This document shows positions 42,166 through 53,567 of a stretch of DNA of 64,000 bases, one piece after another. Numbering within the stretch: position 1 is the stretch's first letter; each line of letters starts with the position of its first letter. Source of the DNA: Strigamia acuminata (lineage: Eukaryota; Arthropoda; Chilopoda; Geophilomorpha; Linotaeniidae); the NCBI GenBank assembly GCA_949358305.1, contig OX442315.1, forward strand, positions 2,666,001 through 2,730,000. Reading direction: 5' to 3'. The notes beneath the pieces were generated by a model. That model had not been told where the DNA came from. It ran no database searches and saw nothing but the letters and a program-made list of their open reading frames with translations. The position numbers and the translations under genes were made by a program.

Positions 42166-45100
42166 CTATTTGACTACAACAAAAATATGCTCACAGAGCT
42201 GACATAATCTGGGGCGCGGCAACCACTTTGTCATCAAATCCGCGATGTTTAATTCACCAGGCACATGTTTGATGTTAAACACCCCTCTTTCAAACCAATC
42301 GCGGAGAAAGTGCAATTTAACATCTATATGTTTATTTGCACGGTTTTCGATCTTGTTCTTCGCATAGTTGATTGCCGGCATACTATCGGCGTAGACGCAA
42401 GGAACGCTTCTTCCAAAACACAAGATGATATCGGCCTCGTATAACCGTTCTAGCCATATCACCTCTCTCACGCCATCGACAACTGCGAGAAACTCGCTTT
42501 CCATAATACTCAGCGAAGTCATGGATTGTTTTCGACAATTCCATGAAATCGGAACCCCTCCTAAATAAACTATGTGGCCACCAAAGCTTCTCCTACTGTC
42601 TTGGTCCAAGGCAAAGGACGCGTCGGTGTAAACCGTTAAATTATTGTTCTTACAATTTGCTAAGTTGATAACATAGTTGGGGGTATTCGCCAGATATCTC
42701 AACACTTGTATTAGCATTTTAACATGCCTGTTAGAATGGGTCTCATTGTATTGAGATAATACAATAACGCTGAAGAGAATATCTGGACGCGTTCTATTCG
42801 CGATAAAAAGTAAACTCCCTACTAGGGACCTGTATGGGAACGTCGAGTTTATTTGTTCGCCCGGTTGTACCTTCTGTATCATGGTACCGACTGTGACTGG
42901 GATTTTAATTTTATGGCACGGATCAATGTCGTATTTCTCGACTAATTTCGCAATATAACTCTTTTGATGTACTAAAATGTCCCCATTTTTCCTTTCAAAA
43001 TGAATCCCTAATAAAAGAGTCACCGGTCCAAGGTTGACAATTTCAAAGCTCTCTTGAATCCACTCGATGATACATTGTTCAACGAAAGCATCACGACTAA
43101 ACAAAACAATGTCGTCCACGTAAAACAAAAGTACGGCATCTGAGCCGTAATTATATACGCAATTCAACCCTAAAACCGGAGTGAATCCTATTTCCAATAA
43201 TCGTTCGTGGAGCTTGAAATACCACATCCTTCCGGACTGGTGAAGTCCGTATAAGGATTTGACCAGCCGCCAACATTTGTGTTGGTTCTCCTTGGTCCGG
43301 AAGCCCTTCGGGATGTTGATGTATTGTGGCACATCAAGGTCTCCGTATAAGTATGCAGACTTGATGTCGAGATGTGTATCTCGCCAGCCTTGCAGAACCA
43401 CGAGAGAACAAAAGAATATCAGTACCAGAACAAAGTTGACCACTGGTGAAAATATCTCAGTGAAGTCAACTCCTTCTTTCTGCCCAAAGCCTTGCGCGAC
43501 TAAACGTGCTCTCCAACGTTTAATTGCCCCAGTATGGTCACGTTTGATTTTATAAATCCATTTTGTTCCCAGTAAATTCGTTCCTTCGGTTTTATCAACT
43601 TCCTCGTAAACTTTTCTGTCGTTGAAGATATTAATTTCATCATCCATGGCATCCTGCCAGTCGGACTTGTTGGGATTGGACATAGCCTCTTCAAATGTGT
43701 CTGGCTCAACGGATGCATGACCGGCGAACCCAATGGTCTCACTTGTTGCTTTGAAATCGAAACAACCTCCATCGTACTGATAGTCTTCTTCTTTGCACCA
43801 TCGTACAACATCAATCCGACTGCGGATTCTATCGCCAAGTGGTGTTATGTAGATCACATCTACCTGCCCAGCAGTTTCACCACTTTGCCTAACGGTTTCT
43901 CTCCGTTGCCATTGTGTCATATCTAAAATTTTTAATTCCTCGGGAGCAGCTGCACGCTGTTTCACTGTGTCCCCCTTTAACTTAACACCTCGTGGTGGGT
44001 TCCTTCTAACGGGTGGAGGTGAAGTTTCCACTTCTTCCTCCTGAACTCCACCAGCCGCCTGCGCGATTTCTTCCACAACTTCAGGCTCAGCAGCCTGTTC
44101 AACTAATTGGGGATTCGGAATCGCACGTTTAGAGGACTGAAATAACTGTTGTATAGCAGGGGGCACCTGTTGCTGTCGTACAGCAGGAAGAATCTCATCA
44201 TCTGAATCTTCATCCCATGATGCCGCTACAAAATCTGGCTCACGTGGAATGGAATTTGATTGCACCGATTCATGCCAAAAAACATTTTCATTAATCTTCA
44301 CATGCTTTGAAGCAATCACTTGGTTGGACTTGGGGTCCCAAACTCGATACCCCCGCGTCTTAATCGCGTAACCGACTAGGGCCCCAGGCCATGCCCTTTC
44401 TTCCAACTTGCTTCTCCTTGTTTGCGAAGGAATGTGCACGAAAACTTTAGAACCGATACATCTTAAATGTCTCAACGACATTTTCTTGTTATAAAACAAG
44501 TTATAAGGGGTTTTCCCACTTAAGCTTGCATGTGGGAATCTATTTTTAAGATAGACAACTGTCACGGCCAATTCTGCCCACAAACCCTTTGGAAAATTGT
44601 TTTCGAAGAGCATGGCCATAATTCCCCCAACAATTGTTCTGTTTGCTCTTTCGGCCACAGAATTCATTTCTGGGGAGTAGGGGTTTGTTTGGATGCACTT
44701 CAGCCCAATAGAAGCCGCATAGTCATCCCACTTTTTCGACACAAACTCCTCGCCGTTGTCTGTCTTGATGCATTTGACCTTTTTCCCGGTGCTGCGCTCA
44801 ACTTCTGTTTGCCATCGTTTGAAGCGCTCAAATGTATCCCCCTTATTCTTGATAATTTCCACCCACATGAAACGTGAATAGTCGTCCACAATTATTAAGT
44901 AATAGCTGGCCCCTCCCAAAGATTTAAAAGGCTGAGGGCCCCACAGATCCATGTGGATTACTTCCAAAATTCCCTTTGTAGAAATTTCCGGGATTGGGGA
45001 AAAAGTTGCCCTAGTGCTCTTTGCCTTCGAACACGCGTCGCAAGGCGAAAGTTCTTTGTCGGAGAGTTTAACTCCGAAAATATCCGGTGAAACTTCCATT

Positions 45101-46809
45101 TTTGCAATCCCACTTGCGTTAAAATGGCCCATTCTGGAGTGCCAAATGTCCATTGGCTGTGGTTTCACTTTGATCTTTTCGATTTTTCCCCCATTCGAAA
45201 CATTTTGCTCGTTAGTATCATTTAAATCGCTTTTCCTGAGATTTGACGCATTTACTAGCGCATTTACGCTCACTTGCTGCTTCGCTGCAGTCTGCACTGC
45301 GCCACTCAATGTGTTTAGTAATGCTGCCTTAAAATCTACTGTTTTTAGTAAAGGATTAATGACACTTTCACTTTTTACAACATTTTTGACCGAATTTCCA
45401 CCCACCGCTGCACTCTGTTGCGCAGAAGGTGCAGCTGTGTTCACAATATTAGCCTCTAGTTTGCAGTTAACCTTGTACATCCGATCATTTGTTCTATCTG
45501 CAACCAGAAAAGGCTCACTAATTCGGTCTTTAAACATGGTCAACTTTCCATTTTTGATAAAAGTTGTGAAACCAGCTTCATCTGTCCGGCCCAGCGATAA
45601 GAGATTCTTCTTAAAATTTGGCGCAAAATAAACATTTTGGAGTGTGATTTCCCTACATCTGCCTGCATAACAAGATGTGATCAACACGTTGCCAATGCCC
45701 TCGATTTTAGACTTTCCTTCCCCCTGCTGGACACTATAGCCGGACAGTGGCTTGAAGGTCACGAACCAACTTCTATTAAATGAGAAGTGATCTGTTGCAC
45801 CGGTATCTATGTACCAGTGCGGATCAAAGTCGCAATGCGACATTAAAGACAATGGTGGCGACAAGGTGACTTCCTCTTCAGTTTGATGAACTGCCGCCGA
45901 GAACATTGTCAATGGTTCATCAAAAATGTCAACTTGTCCCAAATTGGCCTTTTTGGTCTTTCCACCACGGCCACGTCCTCGTGCAGTGCCTTTTGCGAGC
46001 TGTGCAGAGGTGCCACCTCGTTGGCTTTGCATATTCGCTTGTTGCTTGGGCGGTGACGGGCACTCTCTCGCAAAGTGACCAGTGCCGCCACAGGAAAAAC
46101 AAGTCCGAGGTGTAAATGGCTGATTTCCGCCTTTTCCGCGTTGGAATCGCCCTTTTCCGAAGAATGCGCCTGCATTATCCGTAGAATCCTGTGTACGCAT
46201 GCCATAGGAGTCTGAAGCTTCGAATAAACGATTATACTCTCCTAATAATCGCTCTTTCACTTTTGCAGTGGTGAAGTCCAAATCGTCCCAGTAGTACATT
46301 ATCTGCTTAATTGTTTCATAAGTTGTGGGGAGGAAATCCATATATTGGAATGCAATTTCCTCGTCTGTCGGTACGACTTTGACATTCGCGAGCTCTGCGA
46401 CTTTTCTGTCGACACGGGCCAGAAAACACATCATCTCCTCATTGTCCATTAGATGCATTTGCAGGAACTCGCGCCTCAATCTGCCCTTCCGGGCGCGTGT
46501 GGTGGGCTGGTAAGCATCTCGGATTGCTTCCCACGCCCCTTTAGAAGTATCCTTGGCAACGGCCACGAGCTGTTGCGCTTCTTCGCAACTCAAGCATATC
46601 GTGGACCACGCCCGCTTCTCACGCACTTTGAAATTCCGTTTTTCTTTGGCTGTTGCGTTGGGACCCGGCGCGGCCTCGTCGCCCGTCACGTGGTCCCACA
46701 CGCCTTGCTGGGATAACAATAACTTCACACCAATCGCCCATTGTGCATAATTTGTCCCATTTAGTTTTTTAATCGACTTGTAATCGTCGTATTTTTCCTC
46801 CGACGCCAT
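42166..46809 (-). CDS. Copia C Gag-Pol polyprotein
   Basis: 1547 residues from the ATG at 46809 (ATGGCGTCGGAGG context); an upstream GTG is not needed. Domains: gag with IKKLNGTNYAQWAIGVK; CCHC knuckle CFSCGGTGHFAREC near residue 234; protease DTGATDHF near 331; pre-integrase zinc region (H...H...CDAC); integrase core with HMDLWGPQ near 618, KTDNGEEF and VAERAN; a long acidic, Pro/Gln-rich linker; Copia RT with YVDD near 1228; RNase H with YTDASFA near 1393 and IMESEF. The frame is unbroken. It resembles Copia A in domain order but is a separate lineage by LTR and sequence. Confidence 0.96.
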   Translation of the reverse strand: MASEEKYDDYKSIKKLNGTNYAQWAIGVKLLLSQQGVWDHVTGDEAAPGPNATAKEKRNFKVREKRAWSTICLSCEEAQQLVAVAKDTSKGAWEAIRDAYQPTTRARKGRLRREFLQMHLMDNEEMMCFLARVDRKVAELANVKVVPTDEEIAFQYMDFLPTTYETIKQIMYYWDDLDFTTAKVKERLLGEYNRLFEASDSYGMRTQDSTDNAGAFFGKGRFQRGKGGNQPFTPRTCFSCGGTGHFARECPSPPKQQANMQSQRGGTSAQLAKGTARGRGRGGKTKKANLGQVDIFDEPLTMFSAAVHQTEEEVTLSPPLSLMSHCDFDPHWYIDTGATDHFSFNRSWFVTFKPLSGYSVQQGEGKSKIEGIGNVLITSCYAGRCREITLQNVYFAPNFKKNLLSLGRTDEAGFTTFIKNGKLTMFKDRISEPFLVADRTNDRMYKVNCKLEANIVNTAAPSAQQSAAVGGNSVKNVVKSESVINPLLKTVDFKAALLNTLSGAVQTAAKQQVSVNALVNASNLRKSDLNDTNEQNVSNGGKIEKIKVKPQPMDIWHSRMGHFNASGIAKMEVSPDIFGVKLSDKELSPCDACSKAKSTRATFSPIPEISTKGILEVIHMDLWGPQPFKSLGGASYYLIIVDDYSRFMWVEIIKNKGDTFERFKRWQTEVERSTGKKVKCIKTDNGEEFVSKKWDDYAASIGLKCIQTNPYSPEMNSVAERANRTIVGGIMAMLFENNFPKGLWAELAVTVVYLKNRFPHASLSGKTPYNLFYNKKMSLRHLRCIGSKVFVHIPSQTRRSKLEERAWPGALVGYAIKTRGYRVWDPKSNQVIASKHVKINENVFWHESVQSNSIPREPDFVAASWDEDSDDEILPAVRQQQVPPAIQQLFQSSKRAIPNPQLVEQAAEPEVVEEIAQAAGGVQEEEVETSPPPVRRNPPRGVKLKGDTVKQRAAAPEELKILDMTQWQRRETVRQSGETAGQVDVIYITPLGDRIRSRIDVVRWCKEEDYQYDGGCFDFKATSETIGFAGHASVEPDTFEEAMSNPNKSDWQDAMDDEINIFNDRKVYEEVDKTEGTNLLGTKWIYKIKRDHTGAIKRWRARLVAQGFGQKEGVDFTEIFSPVVNFVLVLIFFCSLVVLQGWRDTHLDIKSAYLYGDLDVPQYINIPKGFRTKENQHKCWRLVKSLYGLHQSGRMWYFKLHERLLEIGFTPVLGLNCVYNYGSDAVLLFYVDDIVLFSRDAFVEQCIIEWIQESFEIVNLGPVTLLLGIHFERKNGDILVHQKSYIAKLVEKYDIDPCHKIKIPVTVGTMIQKVQPGEQINSTFPYRSLVGSLLFIANRTRPDILFSVIVLSQYNETHSNRHVKMLIQVLRYLANTPNYVINLANCKNNNLTVYTDASFALDQDSRRSFGGHIVYLGGVPISWNCRKQSMTSLSIMESEFLAVVDGVREVIWLERLYEADIILCFGRSVPCVYADSMPAINYAKNKIENRANKHIDVKLHFLRDWFERGVFNIKHVPGELNIADLMTKWLPRPRLCQLCEHIFVVVK

Positions 46810-47886
46810 ATCTAGTCGATTCGTCACGGAGATTGCACTTTTTCACAAAATAAATCGTCGCACGCACCAAATGAAGCACAAAACACACTTTTTACGCTTT
46901 TACAAGTGGCGTAAACCCCCAAAAGGTTTAGGCGAAAATTATACAGTCTCCCTTGGACAAATCTCACTAAGTGAGATGCAAAACTTTACGTAGTATCTCC
47001 CGAGTTCCGACCGGACTCCTAGGACCGCGGGACACTCGGTGGCCAGAGAAAGCCTACGCAAAAATACAATTCCACTACGCGACTGCGTAAAGGGTGGAAA
47101 GGATACTACAAGACCCCCGAACAAAACCTTAAGCTTATTAACAAGGAATTTCGACAACTTAAAACTAAATAATAGTTGGCAAGGTGAAAATCCGTTGTTT
47201 TGCGGGTTGGTTTGCGTCGCAAAAATTCCCTCGTTGATCCCACGTCGTGAAATCGATGCACGTCGACTCAACGTGCTCGTCCGCACCTTCGTAGGATGTG
47301 CTCCGTGCACAAAACCTCGGGAAAATGCCAGCGCGTATGTTTAACCCGCTAACTGGTCTTCTGGTCGAATGCCTGCGCGTATGTTTAACCCGCTAACAGG
47401 ACTTCTCTGCTCAACTGGAAAAATCACGTCGATTTTCGTCTGCTTTGACGAAAAATTCGATCGCTGTCGAAGGTCCGCTTCGCACAATGTCTTCCGTGCT
47501 TTCCCACGGCGAAACAGGCCAAAACGATCCACAAAACGACGTAATTTCGACGTATTCTCGCGTCGAATCACGATGAGAACGTGTACCGCTCCGTATACAC
47601 GATTCTCGGCTGGCTTCTCGACTGGTCGCGATGAAACCAAAACAAAATGGCGCCCGCAGAAGAAAATCTTCTTTATATCGAGCAATGTGCTTATTTCGCA
47701 CAGAATTTCGACAATTCTTACACTGTTCGATCCAGAAATGCTTCCGCAAACGTCCGCACACGTTGTCAGCTTCACAAACTCCTCGAATCCGCTGATACGT
47801 CTTTGCGACGATACCGACGAATCCACGATGTCCGTTTCGTCCCGAAACTTGCCGCAAACGTATCACAAACGGTTGGCCGCGTCGTC
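46810..47886 (-). other. Copia C leader, no gene seen
   Basis: Leader of over 1 kb, long for Copia. It contains a 23-bp duplication (GCGCGTATGTTTAACCCGCT... at 47331-47353 and 47375-47397). Open frames of up to 183 codons on both strands have no domain and overlap each other, so they are not called. Confidence 0.55.
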
Positions 47887-47904
47887 AACCATCCTCTGCT
47901 ACCA
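47887..47904 (-). promoter_or_regulatory. Copia C primer binding site, 3' end of initiator tRNA-Met
   Basis: On the minus strand TGGTAGCAGAGGATGGTT lies 2 bases after the 5' LTR. It is complementary over 18 nt to the 3' end, including CCA, of eukaryotic initiator tRNA-Met as I recall it. Copia A and B instead match the anticodon region. Confidence 0.85.
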
Positions 47905-47906
47905 TA

Positions 47907-48371
47907 TGATAGGTTTGTAGGCGCCGGACATCAAAGGAAGAGGGCTGAGACTCGAATTAACAGGTGCGGGAACTCGCATCATGCGACCGCCATCTTTATT
48001 CATCGAGATGAGAGACAAACATAAAAGCGCACCTCTTTCGAGGCTACAAAACTTGAAGTAGAATGAATCATTGTTAACAGGCAAGGATTCATTCTTTACA
48101 TAACAAAAGTAAAGTAAACTCGGCATAAACAATCGATAATGTAAACAAAAGCCATGAGAAACTAAAGGATAAGCGCTCATATTCGAGCAGACGGCATATA
48201 AGCATGTCATTGCTCATAAGCACATTGGTTGCGGCACTTAGCACAGGAATAAGGGTTTAAAAGTCAATATCAACCAATGCAACACGGATACAGGATTGCA
48301 ATGACACACACGTTGCATTCAACCGGAAACATGCAACTGAGAAGATCAAACAGTTGGGCATTTTTCTAACA
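47907..48371 (-). repeat. 5' LTR of Copia C
   Basis: 465-bp direct repeat of 41684-42148. Confidence 0.96.
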
Positions 48372-48633
48372 AGTACGACACGAATGTTAAGTCGAACCGA
48401 CCACGTCACCCATTGGACTCGCGCCCAGTGTGTGACGGGTCGGTTGCCGGTGCGGCGTGCCTTCGTGGCATCCCCGCAACGGGTAGCGGGATTCCCCATA
48501 CCCCTAGACAACACTAATAAAGGCCAACCAACCAATATTAGGGGAGTTCTCGTTATTTAACGTGAGTATGCGTCCCAAACTAGTGTCTGCAGTCCCCTGT
48601 TTGCACTAGCGAAGACCATACCAGTCACAATAC

Positions 48634-49314
48634 AAATGTGATGGCTTCAAGTTGAAAGAATGATGAAAATCAAAGATGGTGTCAGAGTAAAATAAAGCAC
48701 AACCACACGTTTAGAGAAGCAAAAGTACACTAATTTTATTCTATTTTAAGAACAAGGCAAAGGGGTAAAGGAATGTGAGTGACCAATGAAACTGCTCTCA
48801 CAAGGTAGGGGAAAACCACACCAATTATAGGATTAACGGTGAAAAGGACTCAGGTCAAGTGAAGAACAGGTCAATACACTCAAAAATAAGAAATAATAGA
48901 TTATTAATAATATAAGTTCACAACATCAAATCAATAGAACATGATGAAGTATAAAAATGAGAAACACGATAGAAATGCTAAAACTACTCAAATCAAACAC
49001 TTGATCTAGAAGTAAAGAATTGTAAATATCAAATATCAATATAATTTGACAACAAATAAAGCAATGCAATGAAATACAAAATAGGAAGTCAAACAATGTT
49101 TTATATTACATGAGAAATCACCCGATTTTCACATCTTGGACATCTAATTATGTGTTTTAAGCATGTTTTGGGCTCAAAATTAAAAAAAAAAATTATTTAC
49201 TTACACCGGCATGCCGTTGACTACAGAGTTTATCAGCATGCCGGTAATACTCGCACTATACCGACATGCGGCAATAAGCGGGGTATTACGGTATTTATTT
49301 CAACGTGTTACTAA
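48634..49314. other. Spacer between solo LTR and DEG/ENaC gene B
   Basis: AT-rich sequence, no gene seen. From about 49131 it matches the 3' flank of gene A (35575-35700), including CCGGCATG words. Confidence 0.5.
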
Positions 49315-52300
49315 CTAAAATTTTTGTTTTTTAATGCGCATTGCAATTGATTCTACTGTTTTAAAAACAAAATTAAATATGCTTAACATTGAAATGCCCA
49401 CGAAGAAACCCACATTGCTCAATACGTCAGCCGTGAGTGAAGAAAAAGGATAAGACAAAACCTCAATCACAATCATTTTTGGAGTTGTAATGAAAATAGA
49501 TAGAGTTTTCTCAGGGACTTTAAGATCGGAAATTCCCTTTACCATTATCCTGTAGGTTTTTGAATTGCAAGGCCGTCCGCATTTGCAATTATGTCGTTTC
49601 ATGTACGCCTCATTCAAGTTGTAATCATAAAAATGAGAAATTTCCTCCCATGTGGAACAAAATGGAAGGTCTGCTTTTACGAAAGGCAACTGCGGAAGCA
49701 AAACAATTATTATCAAACTTTGTTTCAAAAGTCTCTCTTTCTATATTTAAACTTTTCTTATAATTTAATATTAAGTTTTCATACCATGCATGTCATATTT
49801 ATATCAAGAAGTATGTTATCCATGCAAAAATTCATGCAATCGGTGACCTTGTCTTCGGGCCAGCATGGGTTGTGGCTTGAATTGATGTTCTGAAACTGAG
49901 TAAAATATTGCATTGAATTTAAGCAATTGCCATTGCAAAAATTTGTGCATTAAATGCTTTGTAAATATCATGAGTTTTGGATTTGTCAATTGAAAGCACT
50001 CTCACTTCTTTGTAAAACACACTCACTTGTCTGTAAAGCACTCTCACTTGTCTGCAAAGCACTTTCACTTGTACCAAAAGCACTCCTTCACAGTAAAAAA
50101 TTTTGAATTCTGACTTCCTTATTATTGAAGGAGACTGCAAGAGTGTGAAATCCACAATTGTTTAAATTTTTTGAAATAAAGTATTTTTATTATCTAAACA
50201 GTCAATACTTTCTGTATTTAAATGCACCTCTCTCTCACATTGTTACAAACAGTTACAGTATAAGCTCTGTAAACCGGACATAGCACCGTCCGGACAGCTG
50301 TGTGGATCGGACAGTTTGGAGGTCCTGATTAGGTCCCAACCTATACCCAGCGATACTAAATCCCCTCTCCCATCCAAACAGCCTTTTAGTCCAGACAACT
50401 TTCTGGGGCCAGTCTTATGTCCGGTCTACAGAGATTAAGCGGTATGCCGTTGGGCATGGGTTTAGCATCGGTTCATACAAAAAAGTTATACTCACATGCC
50501 GGTATAAAGCGAAACATTCCGATATGAGTGAAAAAGCAGGTTTTTTGTTTTTTTTTTACTTTTGTGACCCTTTGGCCACCCTAGTGGCTACATGGGTCGT
50601 ACGGGTAAGTACGACAGAATGTTCGTCCGACCCGATCGACCACGTCACCCATGGGTCTTAGGTTCCGTGTGTGATGGGTGTAGCGTGCCTAACAGCACAG
50701 CCACACAGTAAGGTAGGTGACCCAACCCTGGACAACGATTAAAGGCCAAAACCCAACAATCTGAGTCCCTGTCTTGTTATTACGTGATGTATGCGTCCCT
50801 CCTGCTGTGGTAAATCCCCATACAATGGCGGGTCAGACCATACCGCAGTCACACTTTAAAGAGGCTTGATGAATAATTCTGTTGATTTTTGGACCTAAAA
50901 TTTATTTTTCTTAATTTTCTGCAGATTGTTACTAAAATCTGGGTAAATTTATAGAAATTTAAGCAAATTTCTTACATTTTGGAAATTTAAAAAGGATTTT
51001 AATGCTTGTTTTGGCTGAATTCTCATTTAGAAAAATTCATACTCGCTTACACCGACATGCTGTTAAAAATAAGGTTTACCGGCATGCCGGTAAAACTCTA
51101 ACTACAAGTACACCGGCATGCGGCTTAATGTGAGGTACAATACTAGAATCTTTTACTGTGTGTTGTAACACTGCTTTTTTATTTTTTAAGTAAAAAAGCC
51201 AATTTTATCATTACACTTGGTGAATAAGCTGTTGGACATGAGACATGTGCCATCACAACACACAGTAAAGAATTGTGTGTGTTGTAACTGTTTGTAACAA
51301 TGTGAAAGAGAGGTGCATTTAAATAAAGAAAGTATTGACTGTTTAGATAATAACAATACCATAACAATTCTATAACTCTGGACATGAAAACATTTTGCTA
51401 ATGTCAATCTGCTGTAAGATTTACCTCAGTAATAGTGAAAAACAGGGAATTCAACAAATATCGACCAAGTTTCATATTTTGCAGATTGTATTCATACACA
51501 ACTTTGGATGAAAGAAATATCTGAAACAAAAAACATTTGACAAACCGCATCAATCAATATCTACAGTGTAGGTTGCGCAGCCCGGACAGTTTGGAGGGCC
51601 TGATTTGGTCCCGCCCAATACCCAGCAATATTAAATCTCCTCTTCCATCCGGACATTCCCTAGACCAGACAAGTTTCTGGGTCCCGTCCCATGTCCGGGC
51701 TACACAGCCTACACTGTATTTCTTCAAACCACAAAATAACCTGAGCCGATGCTGCGGCGTCCATTTTTGGAAAGACTAAGCACGTCTGCCAATAATCAGT
51801 TCCAGTAAAACGATACACATTATCTAAACGGTTAAAACAAATCGTCAATCTACATTTGTCAAATTTAAGCTTATTTTCAAATTTAATCTACTGTTAACGA
51901 ATTCGTAGCAATGACCCTCCACCAAGTCGACGGGAACTCCCAGTACACTTCTTTCAACACATTTGACGTCAATTGCTTCGGCGCACTGAAATGCATTACA
52001 ATATTCTGTATACCTGTACGTATTAGGGAACGAGTCTCGAATACCTTTTGCTTCATCATCGAACCATCCAAATCGTTTTTACGCCACGATTTAAGATCAA
52101 AGGAAACGTTCGAATTTCCCGTTTTTAATTCCTCAATGGTCTTGATGATAAACTCATTGGGACAAACGACGATTGTGGGAAAAGTGTAATTATCGATATT
52201 GTATTCCATTTCAACAATAGTGCTGATTGGTTGCAGCAAATAGCGACTTAAACAGTTTGACACTTGCCAGGCGCACACGAGAATGGAAAGAAACCACAAG

Positions 52301-52431
52301 CCAACACGAATTGTTTTTTCAAATGCAAGTTTGTACCGTTTACTTAGCCAACTTCCGTGTTTTTGTTTCCTTTCAATTTTCAGTTGAGTTGGCCTCCATG
52401 CGTAAGTATGGTATGCTGGTGGGCCAGCCAT
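49315..52431 (-). CDS. DEG/ENaC sodium channel subunit, gene B, with a lost splice acceptor
   Basis: Minus-strand tandem duplicate of gene A. Exons by homology: 51892-52431, 51741-51842, 51425-51520, 49785-49889 and 49315-49689, phase 0, 405 residues. It has the first membrane helix (GLWFLSILVCAWQVSNC), FPTIVVCP, a Cys-rich ectodomain part (NPCWPEDK ... CMNFCM) and the second helix GFFVGISMLSI. The AG before exon 2 (TTTTAG in gene A) is TTGACG here, so normal splicing fails. The nearest AG, 7 nt upstream, would shift the frame. The gene may be a young pseudogene or use a different splice. Intron 2 holds a MITE (51564-51716) and intron 3 a solo LTR. A 7-kb insertion complex sits about 130 bp upstream of its ATG. 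Confidence 0.8.
50256..50441. mobile_element. Diverged MITE related to 51564-51716
   Basis: Shares CAGT-TA-CCGGACA ends, a central GGACAGTTTGGAGG word and an ATACCCAGCGATA word with the MITE at 51564-51716, but is degenerate and longer. TA at both sides. Confidence 0.65.
50563..50853. mobile_element. Solo Gypsy-type LTR in DEG/ENaC B intron 3
   Basis: 291 bp, ends TGTGAC/GTCACA, with a 4-bp duplication CTTT at 50559-50562 and 50854-50857. Related to the solo LTR at 41357-48629, lacking about 290 bp of its first half. Confidence 0.8.
51564..51716. mobile_element. 153-bp MITE with TA duplication, DEG/ENaC B intron 2
   Basis: Terminal inverted repeats CAGTGTAGG.TG.GCAG.CCGGACA and reverse complement; TA at 51562-51563 and 51717-51718. 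Absent from gene A at the same place. Confidence 0.87.
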
Positions 52432-53074
52432 TAGTCCTACTAATTCAATAAGTCTGTTACCGCTGTTATTTTAAAAAAAAAAACAATAAGAAATACGGAA
52501 ATATCTTCTGACATTGAATTTTGTTTGTATAATTAAATGGAAATAGAAGAAGTTGATCATATAGACCCCGGATTAATGCATAAATGCATGCTTCATATGT
52601 ATATTGCATATAAAGCCGAAATTGGCTTAAATTACATATTCAACGAAAATCGGAAAATAAATGCATATACCGGTATTGCCATTTTTCCGGGAAAAAACGG
52701 CGATTTAAGTAACATGTACTGTACGTATCAATTTTTTCCTTTTTTTTAAGACACGTATCTTGTACGTATGCTTACGTTCGGAAAACTGAGGATTTTGCCA
52801 AAAACAGACACCAGGGGAAGTCACTAAATTAGTGTCTGGAAAAAGTTTTAAGATATAAACAAATAAAAAAATAAAAAAATAGAAAAAAAAAATTGTAATT
52901 ACTAATTTTCGTTCATTTACATCAAGAACACTTTTAAATGGCATTAAGTTGTTATTTAACACCTGATTTCACTCGAATAAATTTTTTTATTTTGCATATT
53001 TCAATTTTTTTTTGCATATATTGGAATTTTTGGTGCATATTATATGCGCATATAACGAAATTTATTTTGCATAT

Positions 53075-53564
53075 TGTCATGCGGTTGAGGCGCGTCGTCT
53101 GCCGATCGCCTCAAACCAGCACAAATCTTGTTAGAGTTACTAAAATCTATCACTAGACAGTGTGCGTGATGATTGCATCACGGCCTGTTCAATTATGATT
53201 AACTGAGGGGGGAATCTGGTTATAAAAGAGCCACCTTGGCTCTGAGAACTCAGTCCATCCCGGGCTTTAAACGGTTCACATCAGCCAGCATTTGGCATGA
53301 AGTAATCGTTTCCCTCCAAACTGAACTGAAATCAAAGTGTTAATCATATCTCATAATTTATATGTGTTTCAGGTTTAATTAGGTTTAGTCTTATGATTTG
53401 TATTCATGCTTTAGTTTTATGATTTATATTTAAAGAATAAAGAATACTGTTTTGTTTTCAACTCAAACTCTGATTGTTCATTTCACTCTTAGTAATTAAA
53501 TGATGTTTAGTAATAAACAGGTAAACATTACGTGGTCCAATTAGGCCAAGCGGGCCACGTAACA
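53075..53564 (+). repeat. 5' LTR of Gypsy 2
   Basis: 490-bp direct copy of 59066-59555. A TATAAAAG box lies at about 53220 (GTTATAAAAGAGCC), and AATAAAG words near 53438 could direct polyadenylation. Confidence 0.95.
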
Positions 53565-53567
53565 AAG

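Larger units (their letters stand above)
41684..48371 (-). mobile_element. Copia element C, complete, minus strand
   Basis: 465-bp LTRs at 41684-42148 and 47907-48371 (TGATAG...TAACA, one mismatch seen at 41961/48184). Target duplication AGTAC at 41679-41683 and 48372-48376. Open polyprotein, primer site and purine tract are all present, so it is a young and possibly active copy sitting in a solo LTR between the DEG/ENaC genes. Confidence 0.97.
41357..48629. mobile_element. Solo Gypsy-type LTR (about 580 bp), split by Copia C
   Basis: Ends TGTGAC/GTCACA with a 4-bp duplication ATAC at 41353-41356 and 48630-48633. Copia C with its AGTAC duplication lies inside. Related over its second half to the solo LTR at 50563-50853. 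The same terminal hexamers as Gypsy 1, but different sequence. Confidence 0.85.

Noticed and set aside
47341-47920. Overlapping 125-183-codon frames in Copia C leader
   Set aside because: On both strands in a retroelement leader, without recognisable protein features.
51521-51740. MITE at 51564 as a disruption of gene B exon 2
   Set aside because: A GCTCAG/GTTATT donor at the same place as in gene A ends exon 2 before the MITE, so the MITE is intronic.
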